Positions 1 through 5,398 of a stretch of DNA of 5,736 nucleotides are shown one piece after another (within the stretch, counting starts at the first letter, position 1; every line of letters begins with the position of its first letter). The notes beneath the pieces were generated by a model, which saw nothing but the letters and a program-made list of their open reading frames with translations, searched no databases and had not been told where the DNA came from. The DNA is taken from positions 1 to 5,736 of the forward strand of contig CAAFXG010000501.1 in assembly GCA_900766925.1 (NCBI GenBank). Reading direction: 5' to 3'. The translations under genes and the position numbers were made by a program. This DNA comes from Lachnospiraceae bacterium (GTDB taxonomy: Bacteria; Bacillota; Clostridia; Lachnospirales; Lachnospiraceae).

Positions 1-298
1 AATGATGGCAAGCCTTCGTTGCCGATGGACAAAATTTGTGTATATCATGTTGAGGATGGCTATGCTTACTCATTGAAAATACGATCCAATAACGGTACTC
101 AAATAATCAACACACGAGTGCTGAGTGATCCAATCTCCGATATTTATAGTTCTTACAATCAAATTCAGGAGCAAAGATGTAGCTGATGGATTTTCTGAGA
201 TTTATAGTCTTATCCCAGATCCTGAACCATTGAACTGTACTTATTGTGAAAGAGGTGGCTTTGATGCTTATATCACTCACAATGTCGTACTAAGATAA
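1..298 (+). pseudogene. 3' end of an unrecognised gene, apparently frameshifted
   Basis: The window opens inside a reading frame (frame 1) that codes for about 61 residues and stops at TGA 184-186. Frame 2 is open from 125, and from about 176 it continues with plausible protein ending at TAA 296-298. Removing one base from the A run at 173-175 joins the two frames smoothly as ...IQEQ-DVADGFSEIYSL..., so I read this as a single gene with a one-base insertion. The combined C-terminal piece (about 99 residues) looks soluble. It has no membrane segment and contains a CTYC cysteine pair close to its end. I do not recognise the family. Its position directly before glycosyltransferase genes suggests it belonged to the polysaccharide cluster, but that is inference. 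A sequencing or assembly error could also explain the shift, in which case the gene would be intact. Confidence 0.55.
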
Positions 299-391
299 AA
301 GAATCATATTAATATATATCATTATTTCATCCCTCGTTGCTTTAAGGTGACAAGGGTCGATATTTATTTGTTATATTTTCTTTAATCTATC

Positions 392-735
392 ATGAAAATC
401 CTTTTTGTTACAAAATACATTGAATCTGCAGGAGGAATATCCGGGCAGGTAAGATTGCTGCGCGAATGCCTTATTAAGGAGGGACACGTGGCTGATGTGT
501 TCTCCACTGATGGTTCGGTGGTGAAGAGGTTGGGTATGTTCTCACAACTTATGCGTAAGGCTTGCTTGTTGAAAGTGACAACCACATTCAATTGGCAAGT
601 AAGATGCTTTATGCCCTATCGAATCAGACGCAATCACTCGGCATGATTATTGCCGGTCATAATGAACTGGCGAAGTACAAATGGGAAAACATCAAGTATA
701 AGATATATCTCCTTTATTGCCAACAAATAGAATAA
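392..735 (+). pseudogene. GT4 glycosyltransferase with internal deletion (N- and C-terminal stubs joined out of frame)
   Basis: The ATG at 392 begins a typical GT4 N-terminus: MKILFVTKY, then a glycine-rich GGISGQVRLL acceptor-side loop, then EGHVADVFSTDGS. This stays convincing to about residue 56 (base 559). From there the same frame gives unrelated residues and stops at 644-646. In the next frame, starting right after the TAA at 556-558, codons 559-732 read GLLVESDNHIQLASKM and end with a KYKWENIKYKIYLLY-like tail before TAA 733-735. That is the standard C-terminal end of a GT4 enzyme: the glycine-leucine-valine segment after the donor site, the helix, and the closing W-E-N-I...LY helix. 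A full GT4 enzyme is about 350-400 residues, so roughly 250 residues are missing, including the E-x7-E donor-binding motif. The product cannot be an active transferase. Only 93 bp separate it from the preceding gene remnant, and no clear promoter lies in that gap. Confidence 0.75.
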
Positions 736-758
736 AAAAATAATTAAATCGGCTCTCA

Positions 759-1841
759 ATGAACGTATTAGTAGTATGTAAATTAGGTGATAACACCGTA
801 AAAGAGAATGTGATCTTGCCAATTTTGGCATCAAATAAGGTAAGTAAGGTTTATGTGCTACGCGACAGGCCTGCTGAATCATTTGATAGCCGAGTGGTGT
901 ATCTCACAGGCAATAGTGAAAGAAAGAACAAATGGCGACATATAGCCAAATTCTTCAGAGGGCTTAGTGCCTGCCGTAAATATGATATAGGTGCGATTGT
1001 AGGTGTTCTTGATATTCCACATGGTCTTATCGGAAGAACCATAGGATGGATTACCAATATCCTATATATTCACATGACAATAGCTGGACATCGTGAGTTC
1101 TGGCTTAATGGTCCGACGGCAGAGAAACTAAAACTAAAACTCTTTGGTAGTGGGTTCGCTATAACAGTCACTGGTGATGTTACCAAGCAATATCTTATAA
1201 ACAAAGGTGTTAATCCCGAAAAATTGTACATACTTCCCAATTTGCCCGATGAGCGAATCGCCAAAGTACAGACTTCTATAGATAAGTACTATGATATAGT
1301 ATCTTTTTCGCGTATAGATGCGAACAAGAATGTAGGTCTGCTTATAGAAGCTCTTGCCATTCTTAAGACAAAGGCAGTAACTCCCAAAGTGGCAATAGCA
1401 GGTAGTGGAGATAAACTTGAAGAGATAAAAATACTAGCAAAGGAACGGCAAGTAGATGACCAAATAGATTTCTTGGGATATGTTACAGGTTTTGATAATA
1501 AGGTTCGTTTACTCACACGAAGCCGAATCTTCATTTCTTGTTCCAAAGGCGAAGGGTTCCCCGTGTCTCTGATTGAGGCGATGAACTGTGGATGTGTGCC
1601 TGTGGTTACCAATGTAGGAGACATTTCAGATGTCGTTCATAATGATGTAAATGGATTTATATTTGATGACTTTAACGATTCGCATATCCTTGCAGATTAT
1701 TTAGAGAAGCTAATAGACCATCCCGAGATAGCCGAAAGACTATCAAGAGAGGCGCTAAAGATTCGCGAAAGTATTTCTGTTGCAGAAAATGGAAAGGTAT
1801 GGAGTCGCATATTCACTAAAGCAGAGAGGGATAGCCAATGA
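759..1841 (+). CDS. GT4-family glycosyltransferase (GT-B fold), polysaccharide biosynthesis
   Basis: This 360-residue protein is a full-length GT-B glycosyltransferase of family GT4 (Glycos_transf_1). It probably moves a sugar from a nucleotide-sugar donor onto a lipid-linked polysaccharide repeat unit at the cytoplasmic face of the inner membrane. The N-terminal acceptor domain starts with MNVLVVCKLG. The donor domain begins around residue 178, with FSRIDANKNVGLLIEAL at 183-199, the glycine-rich VAIAGSGDKL at 211-220, FLGYV at 238-242 and the hallmark E-x7-E motif EGFPVSLIE at 265-273 (E265, E273), followed by AMNCGCVPVVT and NGF at 298-300. There is no signal peptide or transmembrane segment. 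The start follows the broken GT4 gene by 23 bp and has an A-rich leader instead of a Shine-Dalgarno site. The stop overlaps the start of the CapA-like gene by 4 bp (ATGA), which indicates translational coupling. Donor sugar and linkage cannot be told from sequence. Confidence 0.92.
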   Translation: MNVLVVCKLGDNTVKENVILPILASNKVSKVYVLRDRPAESFDSRVVYLTGNSERKNKWRHIAKFFRGLSACRKYDIGAIVGVLDIPHGLIGRTIGWITNILYIHMTIAGHREFWLNGPTAEKLKLKLFGSGFAITVTGDVTKQYLINKGVNPEKLYILPNLPDERIAKVQTSIDKYYDIVSFSRIDANKNVGLLIEALAILKTKAVTPKVAIAGSGDKLEEIKILAKERQVDDQIDFLGYVTGFDNKVRLLTRSRIFISCSKGEGFPVSLIEAMNCGCVPVVTNVGDISDVVHNDVNGFIFDDFNDSHILADYLEKLIDHPEIAERLSREALKIRESISVAENGKVWSRIFTKAERDSQ

Positions 1842-2938
1842 AAGAGATTACTCTAAAATTCATTGGCGACATATTCCCGGGAGATGAAATCTTCACTCGT
1901 GGCTTTGGAATTAAGTCTAAAACAACAGATGCGAATGCAGAGTTGTGGATAGATGATATAAAGAAAACGGTGGGTGAGGCCGATTATATAATAGGCAATC
2001 TTGAAAGTCCACTTATTAATGATGAATTAGCAACTAATCCTACATTTTATGGAAAACCAGAATTTGCCAAAATTCTGCAAAAGGCAGGAGTGAATATCTT
2101 GAATGTAGCAAATAACCATATTCTTGAACATAGTGAAGCAGGATTTAAATATACCATTAAGACCCTTTCTGAAAATGGACAGAGGGTAATTGGGAAATCT
2201 GCCGATGGTCGTTCGGAAGTCGTCATGATTGAAGAACATGGGACGAAGATATGTATGGCTGGCTTTTGTGATGAGCGAGTTTGTCATGACAACAACAATG
2301 GAAATTATTATGCGCCACTCAGAGAACTGTGGATATTCAATGCTCTTGATGTAATGAGCGATATGGGGGCAGACATCAAGATTTTCATATTTCATTGGGG
2401 CAATGAGTATATAAATATTCCTTCTCCAGATCAAAGAACACTGGCATACAAGTTGATAGATGCAGGGGCAGATTTGATTATCGGTCATCATCCACATGTT
2501 ATACAGCCATACGAAAAATACAAGCATGGGCATATCGTTTATTCTTTAGGCAACTTTTGTTTTGATTCAATATCGTCCAAAAATTTTTCGGTAGGAATGA
2601 TTGCAGATGTAATTCTAAATGGGAATAGAATTCAAAAAGTAAAATTAAGAGGTGTATCTCTATGTGATATGATATATACAGATCATCTCACAAGCGCTAT
2701 GACCCCATCGGCGTTTGATGATTTTTATAAAGCAAAATCAGATTACTATTATAGCTTGATTCCTCTACCAATGGATGATTATGGACGACTTTATTATCAG
2801 TCTCACAAACGTATTCATTTAAGGGAAAGAATCAGAATGAAGACTAAGGTGTTGGGTGATGTATTTGATGTTAGGAATAGATACAAAATTCAATATGCAG
2901 CAAATACAATGAAGTATGTAAAACAATTATTAAAATAG
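1838..2938 (+). CDS. CapA/PgsA-family capsule synthesis protein (metallophosphatase fold)
   Basis: This 366-residue protein belongs to the CapA/PGA_cap family (PF09587), related to calcineurin-like metallophosphatases and to CapA/PgsA of poly-gamma-glutamate capsules. Its motifs appear in the family order: FIGDIFPGD at 8-16, with GD at 10-11; GNLESPL at 53-59; NVANNH at 89-94; FHWGNEY at 185-191; GHHPHV at 216-221; and YSLGNF at 235-240. The Asp, Asn and His residues of these motifs are the expected metal ligands and all are present. No N-terminal signal peptide or membrane anchor is visible, unlike the membrane-anchored PgsA type, so it is probably cytoplasmic. The last ~80 residues are basic and tyrosine-rich, outside the conserved core. 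It overlaps the glycosyltransferase by 4 bp and precedes the adenylating enzyme by 7 bp, so the three are very likely one operon. The family's biochemical activity is poorly defined. A polysaccharide modification role is inferred from the neighbours. Confidence 0.9.
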   Translation: MKEITLKFIGDIFPGDEIFTRGFGIKSKTTDANAELWIDDIKKTVGEADYIIGNLESPLINDELATNPTFYGKPEFAKILQKAGVNILNVANNHILEHSEAGFKYTIKTLSENGQRVIGKSADGRSEVVMIEEHGTKICMAGFCDERVCHDNNNGNYYAPLRELWIFNALDVMSDMGADIKIFIFHWGNEYINIPSPDQRTLAYKLIDAGADLIIGHHPHVIQPYEKYKHGHIVYSLGNFCFDSISSKNFSVGMIADVILNGNRIQKVKLRGVSLCDMIYTDHLTSAMTPSAFDDFYKAKSDYYYSLIPLPMDDYGRLYYQSHKRIHLRERIRMKTKVLGDVFDVRNRYKIQYAANTMKYVKQLLK

Positions 2939-2945
2939 TATATTC

Positions 2946-4367
2946 ATGGGATTTTATAGTATAATAGATAGAAATATCCTTTTACCTATAGGAGAGAGGA
3001 TATTTAAACGCAATCTTACTGCAGAATACAAATATAGTATGTCTATAGAGTGGTTGTCAAAGGAAGAATTGTATGAACTTCAATGTCTTAAACTGCATAA
3101 TTTAGTAGTTCATTGTTATAATTATGTGCCGTATTATAGAAGAGTGTTTGATAGTTTGTCATTAACACCTGATGATATTAATTCACGTGAGGATTTGTGT
3201 AAATTGCCAATACTCACAAAAGAAATAATAAAGAAAGAATATACATCCTTGATTGCGACAGATTATAAAAATAGGCTTTATCTCAATAGTTCTACTGGTG
3301 GAAGTACTGGAACGCCAATGAAGTATCTTACTGATATAAATACATGGAATAGACTCCGGGCAGCTGGATTTAGGATGTGGCACTCAGCTGGATATGATGT
3401 GGGAGACAAGATGTTCACATTGGCAGGAAACTCTTTGGTCAAGAAAATATCTGATGGAAGGAGATTGTCAGCAAAAGATATTTATGATATTGTAATTATG
3501 CGAAATAATAAACGAAATTGTACAGACATAACTGACGCCGCTTTGGGAGAACATTATCGCTCGATGTATAATTATAATCCAAAGGCAATTAGAGGTTATG
3601 CGTCTTCATTGTATTTTTTAGCCAAATACATTGATCAGAAGAACCTGCCAATACCTGATGGAGTTCGGGTGGTTTTCACAACAGGCGAGAAATTACATGA
3701 AAAATATAGATATAAAATCCAACAGGTGTTTAGAGCCCCAGTATTTGATGGGTATGGAGCTGGTGATGGTGGCATAGGAGCATATGAATGTCCTATGCAT
3801 GAAGGATTACACATATCAGAAGAAAACTGCATATTGGAAATTGTGAATAATGAGGGAAGTGTAATGCCAGATGGTGACATCGGATTTGTTCTATCAACAG
3901 ATTTAAACAACTATGTATTCCCATTCCTTAGATATAAAGTGGGGGATATGGCATATATAAAGAAAACAATGTGCTCTTGTGGTCGAGGTTCTCGATTATT
4001 AGGCGAGGTTATCGGACGCGAGGGTAAAGCTATATATAATAAGCAAGGTCGTCCATATTCTTCAATTGTAATTGATAATATGATGTTTAAAAATTTGGAT
4101 TATCATTCCAGGGAGAACCAAGAACTTTATGAAAGAATGGATAGATTTCAGGTGCGTCAGGATTGTAAGGGTGATATTTTTATCCTCATAAAACCTGTAG
4201 ATAAGTCAGAGAGTATCCATACTTTTAATTACGTTAGGGAAAATTTTTTAGCATATTTCCCTGATTCGAAAGTAGAATTAAAATTTGTTGATGATATACC
4301 AACACTCCCATCAGGCAAAGAGGACTATTGTGTGTCTGAATATACCCCAGGCATTAATAATCTGTAG
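2946..4367 (+). CDS. PaaK/CapK-type adenylate-forming enzyme, capsule cluster
   Basis: This 473-residue protein is an ANL-superfamily adenylate-forming enzyme of the phenylacetate-CoA ligase/CapK branch, which uses ATP to activate a carboxylate as an acyl-adenylate. Seen motifs are the phosphate-binding loop SSTGGSTGTP at 115-124, the substrate/AMP motif YGAGDGG at 270-276, the hinge-region RYKVGDMA at 329-336, GREG at 357-360, and the C-terminal lysine motif LPSGKEDY at 454-461 with K458 as the likely adenylation lysine. An N-terminal helical region includes VPYYRR at 61-66, typical of this branch. Cysteines and histidines C282, H285, H289, C343 and C345 could form a zinc site like those in PaaK-type proteins; this is inference. 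The length fits the family. It lies 7 bp after the CapA-like gene and is the last intact gene of the cluster. In this position the enzyme more probably works in polysaccharide decoration than in phenylacetate breakdown. Its substrate is unknown. Confidence 0.9.
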   Translation: MGFYSIIDRNILLPIGERIFKRNLTAEYKYSMSIEWLSKEELYELQCLKLHNLVVHCYNYVPYYRRVFDSLSLTPDDINSREDLCKLPILTKEIIKKEYTSLIATDYKNRLYLNSSTGGSTGTPMKYLTDINTWNRLRAAGFRMWHSAGYDVGDKMFTLAGNSLVKKISDGRRLSAKDIYDIVIMRNNKRNCTDITDAALGEHYRSMYNYNPKAIRGYASSLYFLAKYIDQKNLPIPDGVRVVFTTGEKLHEKYRYKIQQVFRAPVFDGYGAGDGGIGAYECPMHEGLHISEENCILEIVNNEGSVMPDGDIGFVLSTDLNNYVFPFLRYKVGDMAYIKKTMCSCGRGSRLLGEVIGREGKAIYNKQGRPYSSIVIDNMMFKNLDYHSRENQELYERMDRFQVRQDCKGDIFILIKPVDKSESIHTFNYVRENFLAYFPDSKVELKFVDDIPTLPSGKEDYCVSEYTPGINNL

Positions 4368-4384
4368 TAACATAATCATAGTAA

Positions 4385-4456
4385 TTTTTATTGCACGGTC
4401 GAGGGGCAAAGTTCATGACGTTGGGGGAGGCGTATGAGATGATTATTGCTGATTGA
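4385..4456 (+). pseudogene. C-terminal coding remnant, possibly of a polysaccharide deacetylase
   Basis: Between the stop at 4382-4384 and TGA 4454-4456, one frame reads HGRGAKFMTLGEAYEMI, which looks like real protein. The pattern of a short polar stretch, AKF, a threonine-leucine pair, then an alanine-rich helix with EAYEMI resembles the end of NodB-type polysaccharide deacetylases. It starts only 17 bp after the stop of the CapK-like gene and has no start of its own until ATG 4415. I take it as the last ~23 codons of a gene whose front has been deleted. The family assignment is weak because so little is left. The stop codon is the TGA of the repeat block that follows. Confidence 0.35.
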
Positions 4457-4480
4457 TTATTGATGATTGATGGCTGATGC
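4438..4480 (+). repeat. Degenerate TGATTAT-type repeat block, copy 1
   Basis: The stretch is built from slightly varied units of TGATTAT, TGATTG and TGATG, including TGATTATTGATGATTGATGG at 4454-4473. A similar block lies just after the toxin gene (5067-5122), so the toxin-antitoxin pair is bracketed by the same repeat type in the same orientation. A related 12-mer appears inverted at 5174-5185. Confidence 0.6.
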
Positions 4481-4545
4481 TGTTAATCTAAGTTAAATAT
4501 GCAAATAAAATCAATTCCAAGGTGCGCAATATACGGATTTATTTG

Positions 4546-4553
4546 TAATTTTG
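4546..4553 (+). promoter_or_regulatory. Bacteroidota-type -7 promoter box for the toxin-antitoxin operon
   Basis: TAATTTTG matches the Bacteroidota -7 consensus TAnnTTTG exactly. No good -33 TTTG is visible at the usual distance. Transcription would start near 4560, about 20 bp before the antitoxin ATG at 4583. The box lies inside weak inverted repeats (TTATTT 4539-4544 with AAATAA 4560-4565, and ATTTT 4548-4552 with AAAAT 4559-4563). These could be an operator for autoregulation, but they are AT-only and may be chance. Confidence 0.55.
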
Positions 4554-4582
4554 CGGTGAAAATAATAAAGAAAGGAACAGAT

Positions 4583-4816
4583 ATGACGACAATGACATTA
4601 AATATTCATAATACCAATATATTAGAAAGCTTGAAGCAGGTTCTTTCCAATATGGTTGGTGTTGAGATTACGAGTGTGAATAAAACTGCTGACGAGCAGG
4701 ATGAAACAGAATATATCTCGTCTTCTGCTGCCATGATGCATATAATAGAAAAAGGAGATGCGCAAATAGCAGAAGGAAAAGGAACAAAAATCGCCTTGGA
4801 AGACCTGTGGAAATAA
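4583..4816 (+). CDS. Putative antitoxin of a YoeB-type module (YefM-like tail, different N-terminus)
   Basis: This 77-residue protein precedes a YoeB-family toxin with a 10-bp overlap, the usual antitoxin-first order. It would bind and inhibit the toxin and probably repress the shared promoter. Start choice: the frame is open from an ATG at 4499, but ATG 4583 is preceded by AAAGGA at 4571-4576 with good spacing, and the -7 box at 4546 places transcription start downstream of 4499. The C-terminal half, SSSAAMMHIIEKGDAQIAEGKGT (split here as SSSAAMMHII at 47-56, then EKGDAQIAEGKGT at 57-69), resembles the toxin-binding tail of YefM, which ends in a helix followed by GKGT. The N-terminal half (MTLNIHNTNILESLKQVL at 4-21, then a beta-like VGVEIT) does not show the YefM/Phd motif SYSEARQNL. 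It looks instead like a small strand-helix module whose family I cannot name. The middle (35-44) is acidic and probably flexible. Confidence 0.75.
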   Translation: MTTMTLNIHNTNILESLKQVLSNMVGVEITSVNKTADEQDETEYISSSAAMMHIIEKGDAQIAEGKGTKIALEDLWK

Positions 4817-5076
4817 TATTGCTCGAATCAGCCTTGGAAGATCGTGATTATTGGATTAAGACTCATAATACAAAAATTATGAAAAGAATATCCATGTTGT
4901 TGGAGGATATATTAGCTCATCCATTTACGGGGATAGGCAAACCTGAGCCGTTGAAGGGAAAACTCAAGGGTAAGTGGTCAAGAAGAATTAATGACGAACA
5001 CAGACTTGTATATAATGTGGGCAATAATATGGTATATGTGTATGTCTTTTCTATGAGATACCATTATGATTATTGA
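4807..5076 (+). CDS. yoeB: YoeB/Txe-family toxin, ribosome-dependent mRNA interferase
   Basis: This 89-residue protein closely follows the YoeB/Txe family in length (YoeB is 84 residues) and in motif order. YoeB enzymes cut mRNA in the ribosomal A site and stop translation until neutralised by the partner antitoxin. Conserved stretches are GIGKPEPLKGKLKGKWSRR at 42-60, INDEHRLVY at 61-69, and the C-terminal FSMRYHYDY at 81-89. By alignment with E. coli YoeB (E46, R65, H83, Y84), the key residues here are E47, R66, H86 and Y87, all present, so the toxin should be active. It starts at GTG 4807 inside the antitoxin gene (10-bp overlap, translation coupled). There is no earlier in-frame start that fits. 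The stop TGA (5074-5076) lies inside a TGATTAT tandem repeat, so the last codons are made from repeat sequence, with D88-Y89 beyond the usual YHY end. Confidence 0.93.
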   Translation: MEIILLESALEDRDYWIKTHNTKIMKRISMLLEDILAHPFTGIGKPEPLKGKLKGKWSRRINDEHRLVYNVGNNMVYVYVFSMRYHYDY

Positions 5077-5122
5077 TTATTGATTATTGATGGTTAATGA
5101 TGAGTGATTGCTGATTACTGAT
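5067..5122 (+). repeat. TGATTAT tandem repeat and degenerate continuation, copy 2
   Basis: Three perfect 7-bp units (TGATTAT at 5067-5073, 5074-5080 and 5081-5087) are followed by decayed units with TGATGG, TGATGAGTGATTG and TGATTACTGATGG. The first unit covers the last two sense codons of the toxin gene and the second supplies its stop codon. The block is related to the one at 4438-4480. Confidence 0.7.
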
Positions 5123-5172
5123 GGCCGCGGGCGGGACGCCCACGCTCCCAGTGGCTGCGCATCAGTAACCAG
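5111..5172. repeat. Interrupted palindrome with GC-rich core between converging genes
   Basis: CTGATTACTGATG at 5111-5123 pairs with CATCAGTAACCAG at 5160-5172, 12 of 13 positions complementary. The 36-bp core is strikingly GC-rich in an AT-rich region and can fold on its own as GGGCG (5129-5133), GGA loop, CGCCC (5137-5141), or alternatively as CCAC (5140-5143) with GTGG (5151-5154). It sits between the toxin gene on the + strand and the amidase remnant on the - strand, where a two-way terminator would be expected, but there is no T-tract like an intrinsic terminator. A REP-like mobile palindrome is the other reading. Confidence 0.55.
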
Positions 5173-5173
5173 A

Positions 5174-5185
5174 AATCAATAATCA
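5174..5185 (-). repeat. Inverted copy of the TGATTATTGAT repeat motif
   Basis: On the - strand this reads TGATTATTGATT, matching the + strand repeat blocks at 4438-4480 and 5067-5122. Its first three bases are the TGA stop codon (5185-5183) of the amidase remnant, just as the + strand repeat supplies the stop of the toxin gene. Confidence 0.5.
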
Positions 5186-5308
5186 CTTCATCATATAGGC
5201 GTATTCCTTTGACGGCTTGAAGCAGGGACAGGCTTTGGGCGTGGCTCCGGGCATCTCGTTGTGACCTCGGATGACGGCCTTGGGGATGTAATAGTGATAC
5301 AGATGACA
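5183..5308 (-). pseudogene. C-terminal remnant of N-acetylmuramoyl-L-alanine amidase (Amidase_2)
   Basis: On the - strand, between an in-frame stop (5311-5309) and TGA 5185-5183, 41 codons read as the end of a T7-lysozyme-like Amidase_2 protein. This family cleaves the bond between muramic acid and the stem peptide in peptidoglycan. Clear signals are YYIPKAVIRGHNEMPG, with the late histidine that serves as a zinc ligand, and ATPKACPCFKPSKEYAY, with the ACPCF cysteine that completes the zinc site. A full protein of this type has roughly 130-170 residues, so about three quarters is missing, including the first zinc histidine and the catalytic region. No continuation is visible beyond 5311. The fragment is clearly more GC-rich than the polysaccharide genes. 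It cannot be active. Confidence 0.8.
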
Positions 5309-5356
5309 TTATTTGTTAAAAATCTGTAAATATCAAAAGAAAGAAGAGTCATAATA

Positions 5357-5370
5357 TATCAGAATTGATA
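5357..5370. promoter_or_regulatory. Operator-like palindrome O1 (TATCA-N4-TGATA)
   Basis: TATCAGAATTGATA has perfect 5-bp inverted arms around a 4-bp spacer. It lies upstream of the -7 box of the XRE gene. It matches a second site at 5399-5412 in 12 of 14 bases. The arms resemble the outer part of the E. coli HipB operator (TATCC-N8-GGATA), although the spacer differs. Probably bound by the product of the gene that follows. Confidence 0.55.
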
Positions 5371-5379
5371 AATAATCAT

Positions 5380-5387
5380 TATATTTG
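5380..5387 (+). promoter_or_regulatory. Bacteroidota-type -7 promoter box for the XRE gene
   Basis: TATATTTG matches TAnnTTTG exactly. Transcription would begin around 5394, leaving a leader of about 20 bases before ATG 5415. There is no clear -33 TTTG at the expected spacing. The box lies between the two operator-like palindromes, so a bound repressor dimer on each side would block it. Confidence 0.6.
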
Positions 5388-5398
5388 CACCATTAATA

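Noticed and set aside
372..379. TATATTTT as a possible -7 box before the broken GT4 gene
   Set aside because: It misses the final G of TAnnTTTG, has no -33 partner, and lies in a short gap inside what is probably one operon.
1289..1624. A 111-codon - strand open frame inside the intact glycosyltransferase gene
   Set aside because: It is an antisense shadow of the conserved donor domain with no recognisable protein features.
2027..2533. A 168-codon - strand open frame inside the CapA-like gene
   Set aside because: Its translation shows no domain pattern and it lies wholly opposite a well-supported gene.
4499..4582. An upstream ATG at 4499 extending the antitoxin to 105 residues
   Set aside because: The extra 28 residues look unlike the protein core, the -7 box at 4546 would place the transcript start downstream, and ATG 4583 has the better ribosome-binding site.
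4438..5122. The TGATTAT repeats as a CRISPR array
   Set aside because: The units are 7 bp, contiguous and degenerate, without regular unique spacers or cas genes.
5115..5309. A 64-codon - strand open frame through the amidase remnant and GC-rich palindrome
   Set aside because: The convincing amidase peptide is in a different - strand frame; this one crosses non-coding repeat sequence.
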